Shown here: piece after piece, positions 6,662 through 8,393 of the stretch
Layout: the number at the start of each line of letters is the position of its first letter
Numbering within the stretch: the first letter of the stretch is position 1
NCBI GenBank assembly: GCA_937898885.1
Contig: CALDKD010000074.1
Coordinates: forward strand, 1 to 8,393
Origin: an uncultured Bacteroidales bacterium
GTDB lineage: Bacteria > Bacteroidota > Bacteroidia > Bacteroidales > Bacteroidaceae
DNA: 8,393 bases
Reading direction: 5' to 3'
Translations under genes and position numbers: made by a program
The notes under the pieces: model-generated
Database searches by the model: none
The model's input: the letters and a program-made list of their open reading frames with translations, nothing else
What the model was told of the DNA's origin: nothing

Positions 6662-7276
6662 ATGCTGATAGACAAGTTTTTTGTGCAGACGAATGATACC
6701 ATCTGGGAGTTTTTGAGGCAGATGGGTGAAAGCAAGGAGGTGTTCTCCAGCATTTCGGGCATATATCCGGGGATGGAGGGGTATGTGACATATTTCTATG
6801 CTATAGAGAAGGAGATTGTCATAATGAGTATGGACAAGAATCCTGAGGGGATTGTGGAGTTTGCTGACAGGGGTGTTTATAGTGAACCGTTCAAATTCTT
6901 CAGGAAGGTGGGTGCGGACGGTAAGCCGAGCTCTGACAGGAAGGATTGGAGAGACAGCCCTGCTGAGTCTCTTTATTATGCTGCCAGGGAGATGCGTAAC
7001 TACATATCAAAGGAGAACCGGTTTGAGATTGTACCTGCCATACACTGTATGCTGCTGACAAACGCCACCCTTGTCAACTATCCGGATGTGGTTAAGAGCT
7101 GGCAGCAACCGCTGTTTGGGTTCAGCTGCCTACAGAACCTGGATTACGGACCTATAAGCGATAACCCTAACCACTACCCTCTCCTACCCGTGAACAATGA
7201 CTACAGCCTGAAGGGTGGTGAGTACTGGAAGGGATGGAATGAGTATATTAAGGAAAAGGGGTGGCTGGACTGGTAA
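6662..7276 (+). CDS. Cytosolic protein of unknown function
   Basis: A 204-residue soluble protein with no signal peptide or membrane helix. It starts 6 nt after the stop of the secreted Trp-rich gene and ends just before a strong hairpin. I do not recognise it. The order of elements in the middle is a strand IVEFADRGVYSEPFKFF (64-80), a helix SPAESLYYAAREMRNYI (99-115), then hydrophobic AIHCMLLTNATLVNY (126-140). This weakly recalls the second half of NERD/restriction-endonuclease-fold domains, but the catalytic E-x-K is not evident, so that idea is only a suggestion. The C-terminus is rich in aromatic residues (EYWKGWNEYIKEKGWLDW). Its close pairing with a secreted protein would fit a partner or immunity protein; this is inference. 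Confidence 0.65.
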   Translation: MLIDKFFVQTNDTIWEFLRQMGESKEVFSSISGIYPGMEGYVTYFYAIEKEIVIMSMDKNPEGIVEFADRGVYSEPFKFFRKVGADGKPSSDRKDWRDSPAESLYYAAREMRNYISKENRFEIVPAIHCMLLTNATLVNYPDVVKSWQQPLFGFSCLQNLDYGPISDNPNHYPLLPVNNDYSLKGGEYWKGWNEYIKEKGWLDW

Positions 7277-7292
7277 GAGTGGTGATAATATG

Positions 7293-7326
7293 AAGGACCG
7301 GTGAGCGGGATTGCTCATCGGTCCTT
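7293..7326 (+). terminator. Strong hairpin between converging genes, probable terminator
   Basis: AAGGACCGGTGAGC (7293-7306) pairs with GCTCATCGGTCCTT (7313-7326), a 14-bp stem with one G-T wobble and a 6-nt loop. It lies 16 nt after the stop of the cytosolic gene and could stop transcription from either side. A real T-run is lacking on both strands, so it may act as an mRNA 3' end barrier. The stop codon of the minus-strand relic (7315-7317) lies inside the right arm. Confidence 0.65.
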
Positions 7327-7620
7327 CTTAGTTGATGTAGGGCGGTTGGCGGAGAACTTGTTGCAGCTCATCCTGTCGGCCTTGAGTACGTTCTTGAGCT
7401 CGGCTATCATCTGTTCCATGCGCCCGCGGTCGCAATAGCATTCGGAATATATGAAACATGAACGCTCTCCCTTGAAGTCCGTCACGACATACCTGACGTT
7501 TGTTCCGAGACTGTTGACCTCGATTTTGACCACAACCCTTTGCTGATGCTTCCAGGAACCGGCTTTGTACATGAACGAATGGAATGTTCTCACCTTTACT
7601 TTCTTTATGAATAATTCAGG
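7315..7620 (-). pseudogene. Relic of an IS1380-like transposase, C-terminal part
   Basis: The minus-strand frame keeps about 90 residues of the C-terminal part of an IS4/IS1380-type DDE transposase. Visible are FMYKAGSWKHQQRVVVKIE, RYVVTD, and YCDRGRMEQMIAELK, which fits the Y(2)R(3)E(6)K signature exactly and contains the catalytic Glu, followed by ADRMSCNKFSANR. Full-length enzymes of the family are about 400 or more residues. The similarity runs upstream past the GTG at 7593 (KKVKVRTF) to an in-frame stop at 7621-7623 with no start codon, and ends at SANR before an unrelated tail. Both the N-terminal domain with the two catalytic Asp residues and the final helices are gone, so this is a dead remnant. 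No terminal inverted repeats or target duplications could be identified. Confidence 0.75.
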
Positions 7621-7632
7621 CTAAAGGAAGTC

Positions 7633-7670
7633 AATAAAATAAAAAAGGGGCAAGCCTGTGCTTGTCCCTT
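7633..7670 (-). terminator. Intrinsic terminator of the small lipoprotein gene
   Basis: On the minus strand AAGGGACAAGC and GCTTGCCCCTT (plus-strand 7660-7670 and 7645-7655) form an 11-bp stem with one mismatch and a 4-nt loop, followed by a T-rich tail (plus-strand A-run 7633-7646). It lies 22 nt after the lipoprotein stop codon. This is a standard intrinsic terminator. Confidence 0.85.
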
Positions 7671-7692
7671 ACTGTTTTCGCCACGTATGTAA

Positions 7693-7911
7693 TTACTCGG
7701 CAATCTGCTCAGCTACAGCAGCGATGGCGCTGTCGGCAACCTGCTCGATAACGGCAGCGGCACTGTCAACAACCTGCTCTACTGTCTCCTCTACAACCTG
7801 CTCAACATTCTCCTCAACAGCTGCGGCCTCTTCAGCAGCCTTGTTTGCGTTCTTGTTGCCACAGCTTGCGACGCAAAGTGCGAAAGCGGCAACGAACAAA
7901 ATCTTCTTCAT
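7693..7911 (-). CDS. Small Ala/Glu/Val-rich lipoprotein
   Basis: A 72-residue protein starting MKKILF, with a hydrophobic core and lipobox VASC; Cys17 would be lipidated, giving a mature peptide of 56 residues. The mature part is almost entirely Ala, Glu, Val, Gln, Asn, Lys, Asp, Ser and Ile, with no Leu or aromatic residue, and repeats EQVV/EQVA/EQIA (37, 45, 56, 68) and DSA (49, 60). It should form one long amphipathic helix or coiled coil, loosely like an Lpp-type envelope lipoprotein, though I see no C-terminal Lys for peptidoglycan linkage. A good terminator follows it and tex lies divergently upstream, so it is a single-gene unit. The open frame on the opposite strand (7658-7924) is a by-product of the repetitive codons. 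The function is unknown. Confidence 0.82.
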   Translation of the reverse strand: MKKILFVAAFALCVASCGNKNANKAAEEAAAVEENVEQVVEETVEQVVDSAAAVIEQVADSAIAAVAEQIAE

Positions 7912-7999
7912 AACCTTAAGTTAGTTTAAATGTGTTATTTACGTTTGTTTTCAAGACCAATGGATCAGGCCTTTCCTGACCCCTCCTTGAAAATCGGCG

Positions 8000-8031
8000 C
8001 GAAATTACTCTTCTTTTTAGACAGATGCAAG
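8000..8031 (-). promoter_or_regulatory. Weak candidate promoter for the small lipoprotein
   Basis: On the minus strand CTTG (8028-8031) and TAATTTCG (8000-8007) are 20 nt apart and each differs by one base from the Bacteroidota boxes TTTG and TAnnTTTG. The leader would be about 80 nt and would contain a small hairpin (TCAGG/CCTGA, near 7965-7980). No better candidate was seen on this strand between 7912 and 8140. Confidence 0.3.
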
Positions 8032-8069
8032 CAAAAGCACCCATTTGTTTTACATTTTCACACTAATTC

Positions 8070-8092
8070 ACGTTTGTGGCTAACACAAATGT
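8070..8092 (+). repeat. Near-palindrome upstream of the tex promoter, possible operator
   Basis: ACGTTTGTG (8070-8078) and CACAAATGT (8084-8092) are complementary apart from one G-T position, around the loop GCTAA. It lies in the divergent region, 13 nt upstream of the -33 box of tex. That is a plausible site for a dimeric regulator, but there is no direct evidence for one. Confidence 0.45.
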
Positions 8093-8105
8093 TTTGCCGG
8101 TTTTC

Positions 8106-8136
8106 TTTGAAGGTAACATACGCTGTAATATCTTTG
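8106..8136 (+). promoter_or_regulatory. Bacteroidota-type promoter of tex
   Basis: TTTG (8106-8109), a 19-nt spacer and TATCTTTG (8129-8136) match the known Bacteroidota primary-sigma consensus (TTTG, 19-21 nt, TAnnTTTG) exactly. Expected initiation is a few bases downstream, at or very near the tex ATG at 8141. Confidence 0.85.
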
Positions 8137-8140
8137 TAGT

Positions 8141-8393
8141 ATGAATACGATTGACGAGTTTACCAGACTTATAAGCAAGGAGACAGGACTTGAGTCCTGG
8201 CGTGTGCAGAACGTGCTGAAGTTGCTGGAAGGTGGCGCTACCATCCCGTTTATCAGCCGTTACCGCAAGGAGGCTACCGGCGGTATGGACGAGGTGCAGG
8301 TGGCACAGATAAGCGATGCATTGGAGCGTCTGCGGGCCATCGACAAGCGCAAGGAGACCATCCTGACATCCATAGAGGGTCAGGATAAGCTCA
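8141..8393 (+). CDS. tex: Tex-family transcription accessory protein, N-terminal part (runs off the window)
   Basis: The first 84 residues of a Tex protein, a cytosolic nucleic-acid-binding factor with S1, YqgF-like and helix-hairpin-helix domains (normally over 700 residues) linked to transcription. Shown here is the N-terminal helical domain with the hallmark GGATIPFISRYRKEATGGMD (residues 31-50), followed by helices containing EVQVAQISDALERLRAIDKRKETIL. The ATG at 8141 puts the hallmark motif at the usual distance from the start, and the next in-frame ATG (codon 49) would remove it. A perfect promoter ends only 4 nt before the ATG, so the mRNA may have almost no leader. No Shine-Dalgarno sequence is present. 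The gene is open at the window edge. Confidence 0.92.
   Translation, partial: MNTIDEFTRLISKETGLESWRVQNVLKLLEGGATIPFISRYRKEATGGMDEVQVAQISDALERLRAIDKRKETILTSIEGQDKL

Noticed and set aside
7658..7924. Plus-strand open frame rich in Ala, Ser, Thr and Cys
   Set aside because: It is antisense to the small lipoprotein, whose signal peptide, lipobox and terminator are convincing; the open frame follows from its repetitive codons.
7940..7947. TACGTTTG resembling a plus-strand -7 box
   Set aside because: There is no TTTG-like partner 19-21 nt upstream and no gene directly downstream; tex has its own perfect promoter.
7930..8139. Plus-strand open frame in the tex upstream region
   Set aside because: It covers the consensus tex promoter and palindrome, has no family features and ends just before the tex start.

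Overview
The window looks like chromosome from a member of Bacteroidales (Bacteroidota). The upstream region of the last gene carries a perfect Bacteroidota-type promoter (TTTG, 19 nt, TAnnTTTG). Gene starts lack Shine-Dalgarno sequences and tend to be A-rich. Lipoprotein signals end in short VSC/ASC boxes. The relic transposase and the sigma-like fragment both resemble families common in that phylum. No rRNA, tRNA or CRISPR array was seen.

Layout. (1) 69-2441, plus strand: a predicted lipoprotein amidohydrolase of the YtcJ-like amidohydrolase-3 family, followed 6 nt later by a four-helix membrane protein with a faint SdpI/DUF1648-like loop. A hairpin at 2457-2494 probably ends this unit. (2) 2553-6138, plus strand: a visibly AT-richer, tightly packed unit. 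It holds a small two-helix membrane protein, an 840-residue protein joining a diverged GT-A glycosyltransferase-like domain to two membrane helices and a helical tail, a KdsC-like HAD phosphatase, and a short protein that is only region 2 of an ECF-type sigma factor. Two of the junctions are 4-nt ATGA overlaps. (3) 6158-7276, plus strand: an unrecognised pair, a secreted Trp-rich protein and a cytosolic protein, ending in a strong hairpin. (4) 7315-7911, minus strand: the C-terminal relic of an IS1380-like transposase, then a small Ala/Glu/Val-rich lipoprotein with its own terminator. (5) 7912-8140: a divergent intergenic region holding a near-palindrome and a textbook Bacteroidota promoter that drives tex, which begins at 8141 and runs off the window.

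How the parts may work together. The ends of the window (amidohydrolase and tex) look like ordinary chromosome. The middle, from about 2550 to 7620, looks accessory: lower GC in part, unrecognised or chimeric genes, a broken sigma gene and a transposase relic. The best candidate for an undescribed system is the 2553-5815 core. There a membrane-anchored glycosyltransferase-like protein is translationally coupled to a small membrane protein and closely followed by a sugar-phosphatase-like HAD enzyme, with no recognisable Kdo, sialic acid or capsule pathway genes around it. Its role (surface glycan modification or defence) is inference only.
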